55,224 nt of DNA. Origin: CAZFVY01 sp964522665. GTDB lineage: Bacteria > Verrucomicrobiota > Verrucomicrobiia > Limisphaerales > CAZFVY01. Positions 8,515 through 22,000 of this stretch are shown one piece after another. The notes under the pieces are model-generated. The model was not told where the DNA came from. It was given only the letters and a program-made list of their open reading frames with translations, and searched no databases. The translations under genes and the position numbers were made by a program. Each line of letters starts with the position of its first letter. The first letter of the stretch is position 1. The stretch covers positions 1 to 55,224 of the forward strand of contig CAZFVY010000038.1 in the NCBI GenBank assembly GCA_964522665.1, in the 5' to 3' direction.

Positions 8515-9990
8515 ATGAGCGCTACCGTTATTGAAGGGGAGCAATCTACGCAAAGCCCTCGCGGGCGCCCGCGGCGGCCCAGGCCTTTCGCGAGGGCGAC
8601 GGTCTTGCGCGACGCGTCCACCGAAACAAAGGTTCCCACCCCAGCGAGCGTTGCGGCCGTATTCGTTCCAGCCGGCTCGGCGACTAAGACTGGTGGGGAG
8701 AAACTCGCGGCTCCGCCCGCGCCGCTTTCGGACTGGCCGGAAGCCGCGACCGAAGCGGCGGCGGCTCCAGCTCACGCCATCGCGCCAGAATTCATTATCG
8801 CCTACGACAAGTTCATTCGCGAGCAGCCCGCGGACCAATACCCCGTCTCCTTCGAGGAATTCGTCCGGCTCCGTGAAATGGTGAAGGCCTACGAGATCTT
8901 TCGCCGACAACAGCCGCCAGATGAGAAACCCATTTGTTTCGAAGAGTACCTCCGGCGCCGCGCGCACGAGGATATGCGGGACTCGCTCAAGCAAGCGTTG
9001 GAACAGTTCTTGGCGCCGCTGGTTTCCGATTTCGCGTCGGAACAGCATCTCCAACAATTACTACGCGACGATTTCCTCCCCACCTTTATCGCCGGCGCCG
9101 GTGAGCTGGCCGAACGTTGCTGCCGGGACTTCGCCGAAATCATCCACCGAGCCTCCCATGTGGCCGACGTGCGCCAGACCGCCCAAATCGTCCGCGCTCG
9201 GCGCGTGCGGGACGAAGCGTTCGGGCGCCTGGACCAAATCCTGCAGAGTCTAAGCAAAGCCCCCGAGCGAATCCGGGAGTTAGCCGACGAAGTGGATCGG
9301 ACGATAAGTCGCCTGCACGCGTCGGATTCGCCGGCCGAGGTTTTGCGCGCGGCCGTCACCGCCGAGTTGAACGGCACGGTCAGTATTCCGCAATTGGCGA
9401 CGGCGCTGGTGACCGCCGAGGCAGAGGCCAGCCGCCAACTCTCCACCGTGCGTCAGCAACAGAAAACGCTCTTACAAGCGAAGAACGCCGCCTATTCCTT
9501 GATGAAGGAATATCTCGGAGCGCTCGGTACCCTTCCCGGAGCGATGCTCGAGTACGCCTGCTCGAAATGCTACGGCGGCGACGTCGATTTTTCCCTCGAA
9601 AGGGAAGCCGTGCTGCGGGTTGAAGAAGCGGTCGCGCCGCAACTAGCCGCGGCGTTGGAATTGCTCAACGCGCTCTCCGGCGCCGCCGAACGACAGTTGG
9701 ACCGGCAGCGCGAAGCGGAAATCGCCAAAATGGAGGAACAACGCCACGCCGCCGTGACAAAAATCCATGAGTTGGAACGTCGGCAGTATCAAACTCTCGG
9801 CTATCAGGCGATGGGCTTTGGCGCGGTCTGCCTGCTGGCCGCCATCTTGAGCGCTCGACTCTCAGCCCACGGTGATCCCGCCGTCATCGGCTTGCGTGTG
9901 CTCGCGGCGTTGGCCGCCATGGTCTTTTTCGCGTGGGGTTTCAGCGCCGCAACGTTCGGCCACACGCGCTCGAAAAGCCGACCGAGCTAG
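8515..9990 (+). CDS. coiled-coil membrane protein with an AT-hook-like N-terminus (unknown function)
   Basis: A 491-aa protein I do not recognise as a family. The ATG at 8515 has a strong AAGGAG site at 8504-8509. Residues 15-22 (PRGRPRRP) match the AT-hook DNA-binding consensus. An Ala/Pro-rich linker follows (25-85), then two copies of an approx. 33-residue motif: AYDKFIREQPADQYPVSFEE and AYEIFRRQQPPDEKPICFEE (about 92-155). The centre is long and helical, with coiled-coil tendency (160-420, including RQREAEIAKMEEQRHAAV). Two C-terminal membrane helices lie at about 432-448 and 456-480, with a basic tail. Predicted to be membrane-anchored with most of its mass on the cytoplasmic side. It is convergent with the giant gene and has no operon partner. 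Function is unknown. Confidence 0.7.
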   Translation: MSATVIEGEQSTQSPRGRPRRPRPFARATVLRDASTETKVPTPASVAAVFVPAGSATKTGGEKLAAPPAPLSDWPEAATEAAAAPAHAIAPEFIIAYDKFIREQPADQYPVSFEEFVRLREMVKAYEIFRRQQPPDEKPICFEEYLRRRAHEDMRDSLKQALEQFLAPLVSDFASEQHLQQLLRDDFLPTFIAGAGELAERCCRDFAEIIHRASHVADVRQTAQIVRARRVRDEAFGRLDQILQSLSKAPERIRELADEVDRTISRLHASDSPAEVLRAAVTAELNGTVSIPQLATALVTAEAEASRQLSTVRQQQKTLLQAKNAAYSLMKEYLGALGTLPGAMLEYACSKCYGGDVDFSLEREAVLRVEEAVAPQLAAALELLNALSGAAERQLDRQREAEIAKMEEQRHAAVTKIHELERRQYQTLGYQAMGFGAVCLLAAILSARLSAHGDPAVIGLRVLAALAAMVFFAWGFSAATFGHTRSKSRPS

Positions 9991-10069
9991 CCGAGAGAAG
10001 GCGAAAGCCCGGGCCAGCGCCGTCGTCAGCACGCGACCGATTGGCCGGGTGATTAAATGTGAAACCGGA

Positions 10070-13000
10070 TTACTCGCTCAACACGCGGTAGAAACGCGTC
10101 TGTTCGCCCGTCACCGGTTCTTCCAGCGTCACGGTTCCGCTCGCGTTCACGACGGCGCCGAGATTGGTCCAGTGGATGAGATCGGTCGAGGTTTGAATTT
10201 GGTACCGGTCACCCGGCGCGCCGGATAAGGTAAGACCGAACCATTCGCCGCCACCCACCAGCGCGGCGCTACCGATTCGCGGGGTTGCCACGGCCCGAAC
10301 GATCCCATCCTGGCTCGCCATCGCCGCCAGCCCGCCTTCGAGCGTCGCCTCCCGAGTCGTCGGCGCGTCGGCCAGCCCCAAGGAAGTCGTCCCGCCCGCG
10401 TCCAACCTGGCGCGGAAGGCGACCGCGAAGAGCGGCGTCCCATCCGACACCGAGACCGTTCCGCCGCCCGGCTCATCCCAGGAAAACGTCAGCCGGCCCT
10501 GCGAGACGCGTGTCTCTCCGAAATTGTCACTACCGAGGCCCGGCAGATCCAGGTCACGAACCCCCTCGAACGTCAGCGCGGATGCATCCCAAGCCAGCGT
10601 GAATTGCAGAGCGCTTAATCCCCGCAATCCCGTCGCGACGACCGGAATAACCAGCTCGCCACCGGACAAAACGGTCGAATTCGGAATTGTGAGCGTTACC
10701 GCTGGCGCAACGGCGTTTACCCGGGACGACCGACCGGAGAAGCCAGTGGCGATCACTCCGCCTTGCGACGCCGCGACGCGTGGACTAACTCGGGCCACGG
10801 TCGAGTTCCCTGCCCCGCCCCCGATTGGTTTCCCACTCACCGACGCGACCGAAAAACCAGCCGCCGCGCCGGGCGTCCAGGAAGCGTTCACGTCACCCAA
10901 TTTGATGGCGATAAAATCCTGCCCGGATACCGCGGCGCTGAGGTTGGTGTAACCGCGAAAAGGATCGACGCCCCAAGGGTTGAGCGGGTCGGGAAATTGC
11001 GCGTCCGCGCTCACGAAGCGCCATAAACCGCTCGGAAACGTGTTCGTCAACCCCAGCACCAGTTTGCGGATCAACGCGAGGTCGGCGGTGGTGACGGTCT
11101 GGGAGCCATTCACGTCGGCCGCCAGTAACTTGTACGGTGTGTCCAGCGTGGTGGCGATCGCCAGAATCTGCCGGCGGATCAACAATATATCGACGGTGGT
11201 AACCCCTTGCGCGGCCGAAGTGTCGTCGGCCTTGTTGGGCGTGACGCGATACGCGCCGACCGCTCCGAAAAACTCGTAGGACCCGTCCGGGCCCGACTGC
11301 ACGACGTCCTGCGCGTCACCCGCTAGAGTGAGGTTCACGCCACCGACGACCTTTTGCGCGTCGTAATACCTGACCACGCCGCCGACCGCCGGAACGGGCG
11401 AAATCTTCACAACCGAATTATTCGCGTAGTCGGTGACGAACAGATTACCGGCGCCGTCCAGACAAATGCCGGCCGCCAGCGAGAGCGGCGACGGCGGATT
11501 CGTGCCGTTGATTGGGGCGGGAACCAGCGTATGGACCATCCCGCTGGCGTCGATCTTGCGCACAAACGCTCCATCATTGACGTACAGATTTCCCTGCGCG
11601 TCGCCGGTAAGATCGCGGTAAACTCCGGCCGGCGCGGGGGAGTAAGAAGTGAATTGGGCCGCCAGCCGCGGGCCATCCGCACGGCCAGAGGCGCCACCGG
11701 CGAAGACGGGATAGCCCGCGATCGGATCGACTAAATAAATGACGCCTTCCAGGCTGGCCGCGTACACGTATCCGCGTCCGTCCAAACCAACCCCCATTTC
11801 ACTGTTCCAAAGCGCGGAGTTTCCGAGCGCGTCAACCACTCCGGCCGCGGAGATGCGCGTGACGGTGGACGGGCCGCCCACGTAAAGGACGCCGTTGGCG
11901 TCGGCCTTGATTCCCCGCGGGTCGAGGAAGGTCCCCGGCAGAGTACTCACCCAGCCCGCCGGGCTAACGCTGCGAATCGAATTGCCGCCTTGGTCCGACA
12001 CGTACAAGTTGCCCTCCGCGTCGGCGCAAACGCCATTCGGGCCGGCGAAGCTCGCGCTCAGGGCGGGGCCATCCGACGATCCCGGCGATCCCGTCCCCGC
12101 GAGCGTGGTTACGACGCCGTTCGCCCCGATTCGGCGCAAGCGATAGTTGCCGGTATCCGCCACGATGATCCCGCCCGTGGCGTCCAGACAGATACCGGTG
12201 GGATGGTTAAACTTGGCCGAACCGACTGGGCCATCCTGAAAGCCGGCGCCACCGCCGCCCGCCAGAGTTTGCATCGTTACCGTGCCGACACCGGCCACGC
12301 CGTAGTACTGATCGACGATCGGACTGGATATCCATCCTGCTCTCGACGCCAGAGCTTTTAGGCGCGTGCTCCGATTCACCGATAGGACCCCCGTATAAAT
12401 GGCGGATGCAGAATTGGGGTCGGAGCCATCCAAAGTATAGTGAATCGTCGCGTCACCGGGTAAAGCGGTCAGCGTGATCGTCGTGGCGTTCGAGATGACG
12501 CCGCCGAGCGGATTAGCGGTTAACGAAACGTTAAAGGTGTAAACGCTCGTCATAACCAGGCTGGGAGCGAGGTCCGAGCGAAACGCGCGCGCTTTCAGCG
12601 TCGTGTTGGCGCCGATCGGGATCGGCTGGCTGGGGTCGTAAACCGGGTCGGCCTCGGTCGGGTCAAGCCCATTCGTGGTAAAATGAATGACCGCGTTTGA
12701 GTTGCCCGCCTGGAGCGTCACCGCCTGCGACGAGGCAAAGGCGCCGCCAGCCGGCGTCGGCGTCGGCGTGACCGCGATGGCGGCATCGAGGCTAGAACCA
12801 GGCAACAAGAGATATTCGACGCCGATGGGATCGGAACCGTTGGTCGGACTTGGCCCTCCCGGCAGTTGCCACGCCACCGCGACGTTGTTGCCCCCGAGGC
12901 CCTGCTGATGCAAAACCTGCAAATAATAGAGCTGACCCGCCGCGAGGCTCACCGCGACCGATTGATTCTCCGGGCTGACGACGCTACGGCGGGTTGTGCC

Positions 13001-16000
13001 CTGAAAATAGCGATTCGAGTTCCAGGTCGGCTCCGAGGCGATCAATTCGGCGTTCGCGGGGCTTTCATCCGTGCTGAGCCACAGTTGCGCCTGATCATCC
13101 GCGGCGATATAAAAGTGGTAGAGGCCGGAGGTCGGCGGCGCGATCAACGTTGACAGACGTTCGCCGTAATTGATCCCCAAGCCGGCGGACTCCAACGCGG
13201 AAACCACGTCCACCTGGCTGGGGGAATCGGGGAAGGTTGGCGAGCTGGTCAAATCCGAAACCAGGCTGCCGGTGATATTTGTGTAAAGCTCGCGCAGCAC
13301 GCCGTGCCCGGGCGGCGTGGCCTGATGGATCACGGTGAAGGTTTTGGTGTAGCTGTTGTCGGCCTTGCTCGATTCGATGATCGCGTTTAGTGAATCAACG
13401 ACCACGCGCACGGTATGCGTTCCGGCGCTCAGGACACCAAGCGAAAAATCGGCGTCGGGCCCGGGGTAGGCGCCCACGGTGGAACCAGGTTGGTCCACCG
13501 TGAACCGGGATACGCCGTCGAGAAACACTTCGGTGCGGTAAGTCGCCGCGATCGGGTAAAACTGATCCAAGGCCGCCCAGTTCACGTAAAGGCTTTGGTT
13601 GTCAAACAGGGGGACGGTATCGGTGTTGATGCGGGGCGAGGCGCTCACGATCACCTTATCCGACCAACCCGGCGGTTGGTACAAGGCCAGATTCGGAGTC
13701 ACGATGGAAAACGCAGCGGCGGAGCTGGTCGCCGAGCCGACGGCGGCGCTGACGATTACCGAGTAATTCGCGCCTGCGTCGATCGCTTGGGCGTTCGTCA
13801 GGACGAGCGTCCAATTGGTGGCGCCGCTCAGCGTTTGCCCATTGCGCAACCATTGGTAAGTGATCGGCGTCGCGGCGCCCGCCGCCAGGCCAACCTTAAA
13901 CGTGACCGTGCCGCCATTGGTGACCACCTGATTCTGCGGCTGGTCCGTGATGCCGAAGGAGGGGCCGGGCAGGTACAGGTACGCGTTGGCGATCGGCGCG
14001 GCGCCATTGATCGGCGGGGCGCCGCCGGGCGGTTGCCAGGCTACGGAAACGTTATCGAAGCCGATGCCTTGCTTGTGCAAGACTTCCACAAAATACCGCT
14101 GGCCTCCCACGAGGCTGATTGGCGCCGACTGGTTCTCTGGACTCACGGCGTTCCGCCGGTCGGTTACCTGGTAGAGCCGGAACGGATTCCAGGCCGGTTC
14201 CGTGGCGATCAATTGGAGATTAGCGGGCGTGTCATCGGTACTAAGCAAGAGGTCCGCCTGATCGTCCGCCGCGATATAGAAGCGATAAACGCCATTGGTC
14301 GGTGGAACTAATATGCTCGTCAAGCGCTCCCCGTAATCCGTACCCGTCCCGTCCGATTCCAAGGCTGAGACCGTGTCCGTTTGGCTCGGGGACATCGGGA
14401 AAATGACGGAATTTGTCAAGTCCGGCAAAGTCGTAAGTGAATTGGGCGCGGGGTCGTAGTAGATCTCCCGGATTACACCGTGTCCGGTTGGCGCCTGATG
14501 GATAACCGTTATGGTCTTCGTATAACTGTTGTCACTTGGATTCGACTCGGCGATGTCATTAAACGGATTAACGACGACGCGTAGCGTGTGGGTTCCGGCG
14601 CTGAGGCGGCCCAGGCTAAAGCCGGTCACGGGCGTAAAGTAGGTCCCCGCCGCGGAGCTGTTTTGAAAACTGTACGACCAAAACGCGTTATCGACGAGCA
14701 GTTCGATCAGATACGATCCAAGCGCCGGAGCGAACTGCGTTTGAACCGCCCAATTGGCATAAAGCCCGTAGGTATCGTAAAGGACGCTGTCATCCGTTGT
14801 GCTTTCGGGAACGGCGCTGACGACCAGTTTGTCACTCCAATTGGGCGGTTGGGTGAGAGTCAGATTGGGAAGCAAAATGCTGACACTGGCTACCGCGCTG
14901 GTGATGGCGCCGGAGCCGTTGGATATCCGAACCTGATAGGCGCCAATCGTGTTGGCGTTCAAATTACTGATCGTCAACGTCGGACCACTGGCGCCGACCA
15001 GGAGATTCGTGCCGTTGTGCAGCCATTGATAGGTGGCCGGCGGCGCCACGGCGGCCCCGACAGCTAGCGTCACACTTCCGCCCGCCGCGGCTGATTGGTT
15101 TTGCGGCGCTTGGGTAATCGCCGGCGCGCCACTCGGTAGGAATCCCTTCCGGATCGTGTAGTTATCCGTGTCGGAGACATAAAGATTGCCCGCCGCGTCA
15201 ACGGCGACGCCCGAAGGTCGGAAAAATCGGGCAGTGTCGCCCGTGCCATCTACGCTGCCGGCGGCGCCAGCCGTTCCAGCCAACGTCGTGACGATCCAAT
15301 TGGTTCCAGCCAACGTTACTTTTCGGATCGTGTCGTTAGCCGTGTCGGCCACGTAGATATTGCCCTCGGCGTCCACCGCCACGCCAGTCGGATCGTTAAA
15401 CCGCGCGCCGCTTCCTGTGCCGTCGCCTGCGCCGACGCTACCCGAGCTGCCGGGACCTAAGAGAGCCAGGCCCGCGAGAGTCGTCACCACCCCTGTCGGA
15501 GTCACTCTCCGAATGGTCGAGGCGGAGCTATCGGCGACATAGACGTTGCCGACGTTGTCCACCGCCAGCGCAGTCGGGCCGGAGAATTGAGCCGCGCTCC
15601 CGGGGCCATCCGCGCCGCCAGAAGTCCCCGCCAAACCTGCCAGGGTCGTTACCGTCCAATTGGTTCCTACCGGAGCAAGCTTGCGGATGGTGTTGAATTC
15701 AAAGTCCGCGACAAAAAGGTTGCTATTTCCGTCCATCGCCAAGCCGAATGGTTTCCCAAACCGCGCGACGCTTCCGTCCCCATCCACGCTCCCGATATTG
15801 CCAGCCAGTCCCGCCACGGTGGTCACCACACCTGCAGGCGTCACTTTTCGGATCGTCTGATTGTCCCGCTCCGCCACATAGACGTTGCCGGCGCCGTCCA
15901 CCGCGACGCCCGCTGGATAGGCAAAGCGTGCCGCGCTCCCCGCCCCATCGGCGTACCCAGGAGCGCCGGCAAGCCCGGCCAGGGTCGTCACGATGCCGGC

Positions 16001-19000
16001 CGGCGTCACCTTGCGAATCGTGTTATTGGCGGAGTCCGCGACATAGAGGTTGCCCGCGGTGTCAAGAGCCTCGCCCAGACCGTAATTAAACCGGGCGGCG
16101 CTGCCGGTACCATCCGCGCTCCCACTGACTCCTGCCAAGCCGGCGAGCGTAACGAAGGCGTATGGTGACGGATAAACCGCCAAGGCCAGGCTTGCGGCGC
16201 GACTCACCACCTCGCCGAATGGGTTGCCGACGATCACTTGATAGAGACCCGCGTTCGCCGATTGCACATTTGAAACCGTCAGCAGCGGGCCGGTTGCACC
16301 CGGCAGATTCGTTCCGTTCATCCGCCACTGATAGCTAATCGGGAGCGCGGCCCCGCTCGCGACCGAGACGTTGAACGAAGCTGAGCCACCCGCGGTTACC
16401 ACTTGATCCTGTGGCTGGCTGGCCAGTATCAACCGCCCGTTTACGGTCAGGCTAACCACCGAGCTGTAAACGCCACCGGCCGGATTGGAAACCAACACCC
16501 AGTAGTCACCGGCATTGGCGAACTGTAGGTTGTCTAAACTTAGGGATGGACCAGTCGCGCCGGGAACGTCTTTCCCCTCGAACTGCCACTGATAGCTGAC
16601 TGGTTGCGTGGCGCCCGCGGCGATCGCGACGCTAAAGGTCGCCAAACCACCGACCGACGCGATCTGACTCGTCGGTTGAGTGACGATGGTCACCGGCGCA
16701 TTGATCGTAAGCCGAGCGGCAGCGCTGGTGAGAACGCCGAGGGCGCTTGAGACAACAACTTGATACGTCCCCGCAGAACTTAGGTCCACATTGTTGAGCA
16801 GGAGCGTGGACGCGCTGGCGCCCAAGAGCAGGTTGGTTCCGTTGTGCTGCCATTGGTAAGTCAGCGGAAGCGCGCCGGAGACGGTTACACTGAACGCGAC
16901 GGAGCTGCCGACCGCGGCGGATTGATCGGCCGGCTGGCTGATGATCGTCGGAGGAATCGGCGCAAAATTGGCCGTAACGTTGACATTGCCCGCCATTAAC
17001 AGGCTCAGCGGGTTCACATTTGTTCCGGCCGCGTCGCCGGACCAACCGGAAAACGAGTAGCCTGGGGCGGCCACCGCCTTGAGCGACACAACCGTGTTAA
17101 TCGCGTAGTTCGCCGGGTTGTCGATCACACCCTGACTGCCCCACAAACGGACGCCAAAGTTGGGCGCGACCGTCCCGCCGGCGACTTGCTTCAACGCCCA
17201 TCCGCCGGTGGCGTCTCTTTGCCAGAAATAATTGCCATTCGCGCCGAGCACGGGTTGTTCCTGCATGTTCAAAGCCACTGACTCGTTCGTGGCCAACCCA
17301 GAGAAGAGGACCGTCCACGTCAAGGTCCCGCTCGCGGGCGCCGCGAACTCAAAATCACTCAGGGTTATCACATTAGTCCCGTTGGCCAGCGCGAGAGGCA
17401 AACTGGCAAACAACAAGGTTCCCGGCGCGCCGTTGGCTTGGTCGTTTGCGTAAAACCTGATCTGAGCGGTTTTATTGGAGGCGGGCGTTAGATTCGCGAC
17501 ATACGACATTTGAAACTGCGTGACGAGGTTGTTGGCGCCAAAAACAGGTGAGATCTGATCACCTAATTCGGCGGCAACCGGATAGGTTGGACCGTAAGTG
17601 TAGCTTAAAATGTTCAAGTCGTCGTACACCAACGCCGGTGAACTGGCATTCGGGACTACGGCGCCAGAGCCGACCGTATTGATCGCGAGCTGCGCCGTCG
17701 GAGTGACGCCATTCGTCAGCGGCACCGGCGCGAGGATCGTTACGATCCCGGTGGATTTCAGCAGCGTCGCGTTTTCCGGGTTGCTCAGCACGACGACGAA
17801 ATTCTTCGCGGATTGACCGACAGCCTGGGGCTTAATTGTCAGCGGAATTAGCTTGAGGCTCTCGCCAGGGTTGAAGGTGAGCAGGCCATTGATGGGAACA
17901 TAGTCGGTTCCGGCGACCGCGGTTCCGTCCACGGTAGCAACCGAGACGGTCACCCGGTTCAACGCGGCGTTGGTAAGCGTAATCAAAACGTTCGTCAGCG
18001 TGCTGGCCGTGGTTAATGGCGCCACCGTTAGATCCGCGGCCGAAAGCGCCACGCCGGCGGGCGCGAGTTTGCGAACGTCGCCGGTTTTGTAGTCAAGCAC
18101 ATACAAATCTCCGATTCCGTCTGACACAACGCCCCACGGATGGATGAACTTCGCGTACGGTCCGGCGCCGTCCAACTCCACCGCGGTGAGAAAATCGTTG
18201 GGGCCTCCGGCCAGAGTCATTACGGCTCCGCCGGGAAGAATCTCGCGAATCGTAGTATTCCCAAAATCGACCACGAAGATGTGCCCTGCCCCGTCCACCG
18301 CCACGCCGGCCGGCGTGTTAAACAACGCCTCAGCCCGCGATCCATCGGTCGTGCCAGCGACGCCGGGCTGGCCGGCGATGGTGCTTACCAAGCCCGCGGG
18401 AGTAATCATCCGGATCGTTGAATTATTGTAATCGGACACGTACAGATTGCCCGCCGCATCCGCGGCGATTCCGAGCGGGGTGTTGAAAAGGGCGTTGGTT
18501 CCCTGGCCGTCGGCGGTCCCCACCACGCCGGGTTGACCCGCGAAGGTGGTCACCATACCGGCGGCATCCAGCTTGCGGATCGTGTTGTTACCGGTATCCG
18601 CGATGAAAAGAGCGCCATTCAAACCAACGGCTATGCCTTGCGGTTGATTGAACCGGGCGACGCTACCAAGTCCGTCAGCGCTACCCGCCGCTCCGTACTG
18701 TCCTGCCAGCGTAAGGACGCTACTGCCCGGCGAGATTTTTCGAATCGCGCCGTTGCCGGTGTCGCACACGTAAATGATGCCGTTGGTGTCCACGGCGATC
18801 CCCGTCGGCCCGCGAAACGCCGCGCTGAGTGGGAGGCCGTCCGCGAACCCCCAGGTCGAACTGCCGGCAATCGTGCTCACGACCCCCTGCGGCGTGATCT
18901 TATCAATGAGGGCATGCCCGGTATCGGCGACATAGAGATTCTTCTGCGAATCGATGGCCAGACCTTGCGGGCCGCTGAACGAGACGCCTGTGCCGTTCGT

Positions 19001-22000
19001 GGTGGTTAGCGCCAGTGTCGTCACGAAGACGCCCAGCGTAGGACTGAACGTCAGATTCGCCGCGGCACTCGTGACCGAGCCGAGCATGTTACTTACGACA
19101 ACCGAATAGCGCCCGACATCCGTCGTGCTTAAGTTATTGAGCGTCAACGTAGGAGTTGTGGCGCCGGTGACCGGAACGGCATCGTTAAACCATTGGTAAG
19201 TCAACGGTTCAGAACCCAGGGCGGTCACGCCGAACGTGACGACGCGGCCAGCGATAGTCTCCTGACTCACCGGCTGAGCCGTGATGGTCGGGGCCGCCAC
19301 CGGAACGATCGTGACGGTTCCCGAGGTCCTCGCGATCGTGGCGCTCACCGGGCTTCCCAACGTGACCGAGAATGTCTTGGCCGAATGCGTCGCCCCGCTC
19401 GCGAGGACGTTAACCAGAATCGTGGCGCTGGTGGATCCGGGCGGAAACGTCAGCGTGCCCGCCCCCCGGGCATAATCGGTCCCGGCGCTCGCGGAAAGGT
19501 CGGAAGTTGAATACTGAACCGTGACCGGCTCGTAAGAGATCGCGGAAAGAGTTAGATTTAACGCCGCGGGCGCCACGCCATTTAGCGGCTCCGCGACCGT
19601 GGCGTCACTAATCGTGACGACGGGCGTTATCGGAATGCCTTTCACGACGACGTTGTTGCCAAAGTCCGTGAGGTAGATCGCGCCCACGGAGTCCAACGCG
19701 ATCCCGAACGGTTGATTGAACCGCGCCACCGAGCCAAGGCCGTCCGCGTAGCCGAGAACACCCGGCAGACCGCCAATCGTGCTCACATTCCCTGACGCCG
19801 CCAGCACGCGCACGGTGGCGTTCCCGGTATCGGTGATGAAAAGGTTTCCGGCCGGGTCGATCGCCAACATTCGCGGTTGATTGAACCGGGCGGTGAGCGC
19901 GGGACCATCGGCGGACCCAACGACACCGGCCAAGCCGGCAATCGTCCGGACCATGCCATCGGCCGTAATCTTGCGAATCGTATTGTTCCCCAAGTCGGCA
20001 ACGTAAACGTTGCCTTGCGAATCGACCGCGACGCCGGTGGGCGAAGAAAAGCGGGCGTTCGCGCCGACGCCATCGGCATGGCCGCTCACGCCGGCGGCGC
20101 CGGCGACGGTCGTAACGGTCCCATCGGGCGTGACACGCCGGATGGTGTGGTTGCCGAAATCAGCGACATAAATGTTGCCGTCGCCATCAAGCGCCAATCC
20201 AATCGGAAAGCGGAATCGGGCCGCGCTTCGCACGCCGTCCGCGCTGCCTCCGAGATCCACGGAGCCCGCGAGGGCGACCAAGAACCCTTCCGGTGTAATC
20301 TTACGCAACCTGTTGTTGTCGGTGTCGGATATATACACGTTCCCGCTGGCGTCGCAGGCGACCGCGTTGGGGCCATCCACGCGCGCATCGATCAGCGGCC
20401 CGTCAACGCTGCCGTACCCTCCCCCCACGACCGTCGTGACCACGCCCGCGGGCGATATTTTTCGAATCGCGCTGTTGTACGTGTCCGCGACGTACGCATT
20501 CCCACCGCTATCCACCGCTATGCCAAAGGGTCCGAAGAATCGCGCCGCGGTCCCCTCCCCATCAATGACGCCGGAGGGCGCCACTTGTTGAAAGGTCGAA
20601 CTTCCCGCGAGCGTCCGAAAGTTATAAGCAGGGTAAGGAGGTGGAGGACCTCCAGAATAAATCACCAAACTCGCGGCATGGCTGATCGCAAAGCCGAGCG
20701 CGTTGCTCACGATCACGGAATAGGCGCCCGCGGCGGCGGCCGGAACATTTGTCAGAGACAAAGTTGGGCTGGTGGCTCCTGTAATAGTTACGCCGTTGCG
20801 TTCCCATTGGTAACTCAAGGGCTGGGAACCGGTGGCGATTACGGTGAAACCAAAATCAGCGCCGGGATACCCCGCCGAGGAGCCAGGCTGGACGGCGATG
20901 GTTGGCGGCAGTGTTGGTCCAATCGTCCCAGTTCCCGACGCCTTGAAGATCGCCGCATTGGTCGGATTGCTCAAGTTAAGCGCAAACGAGCGCGAAGGCT
21001 TTACGACGCTTTGCGGCGCCACCGTAACCACGATCGATTGACTGAGTTGGCCCGGCGCGAACGTCAGCGTGCCATTGGTGGCAACGTAATCGACCCCAGC
21101 GAGTGCGGTTCCGTTCGTCGTCGCGAATGTGATCGAGGTTGCATTACCACTCGAGCCGGGCAGAGTTATATTGAAAACCATCGAAGCGCTTCCCGTGATC
21201 GCGGGCGTGGCGGTGGCGTCATCGACCGAGAACCCGAGCACGGCTGGGACACCTTTACGAATCGTCCCGTTCCCCGTGTCGGCGACATAAAGGTTCCCGG
21301 CCCCATCGATGGCGACGCCCTGTGGAAAAAAGAACCGTGCGTTGGCACCGGCGCCATCGATAGACCCCACGCCGCCCGCAAGGCCGCCGACGGTTGAAAC
21401 CAGTCCGTCTGGGGTAATTCTGCGAACCGTGGAATTACCGCTGTCAGCAACGTACAGATTCCCAGCGGCGTCGAACGCCAGCCCGGAGGGCTGGTTGAAC
21501 CGTGCCGCGCTGATCACTCCATCAATACTGCCGGACAGGCCTGGATACCCGGCATAACCGACGTTCCCGCCACCGGGTACCAACCCAAAAACAACTGAAT
21601 CCGTCCCGATCGAGACATAGACATTTCCCGACGAGTCGAGCGCAATTCCGGTCGGAGATTCGCGGTCCAAAGCCGGCTCAAACTCGTTGACAGTACCATC
21701 GGGGCTGACCACCCGAATTTCCGCGTTGGTCGTGTCCGCCACGTAGAGGTTTCCTTGGTAATCCACGCTCAGCGCCCGGGGGTCGTGGAAGGTCGCCGTC
21801 GAAGCCGTTCCATCATGATGGCCAGCGACGCCAAGCTGGCCAGCAAGGATGGTGGCGTTTCCCGCCGCGGTGATTCTTCGGATAACCTGATTGCTGGTAT
21901 CGGCCACGTACACGGCGCCAGAGGCGTCCACCGCGACGCCCAGCGGTTTGAGCAATAGTACGTTCGACGCGAACGCGTTCGTCGTTCCGGCGAAAGTGGA

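Noticed and set aside
8210..8518. TTG-initiated 102-aa frame overlapping the AT-hook protein start
   Set aside because: Only the first 25 residues look protein-like; the rest is Arg/Gly/Ser-rich and there is no ribosome-binding site.
19877..21397. 506-aa plus-strand open frame
   Set aside because: It lies antisense to NHL and Calx-beta domains of the giant gene, has Arg/Gly-rich composition, and exists only because of the GC-rich codon pattern of the real gene.
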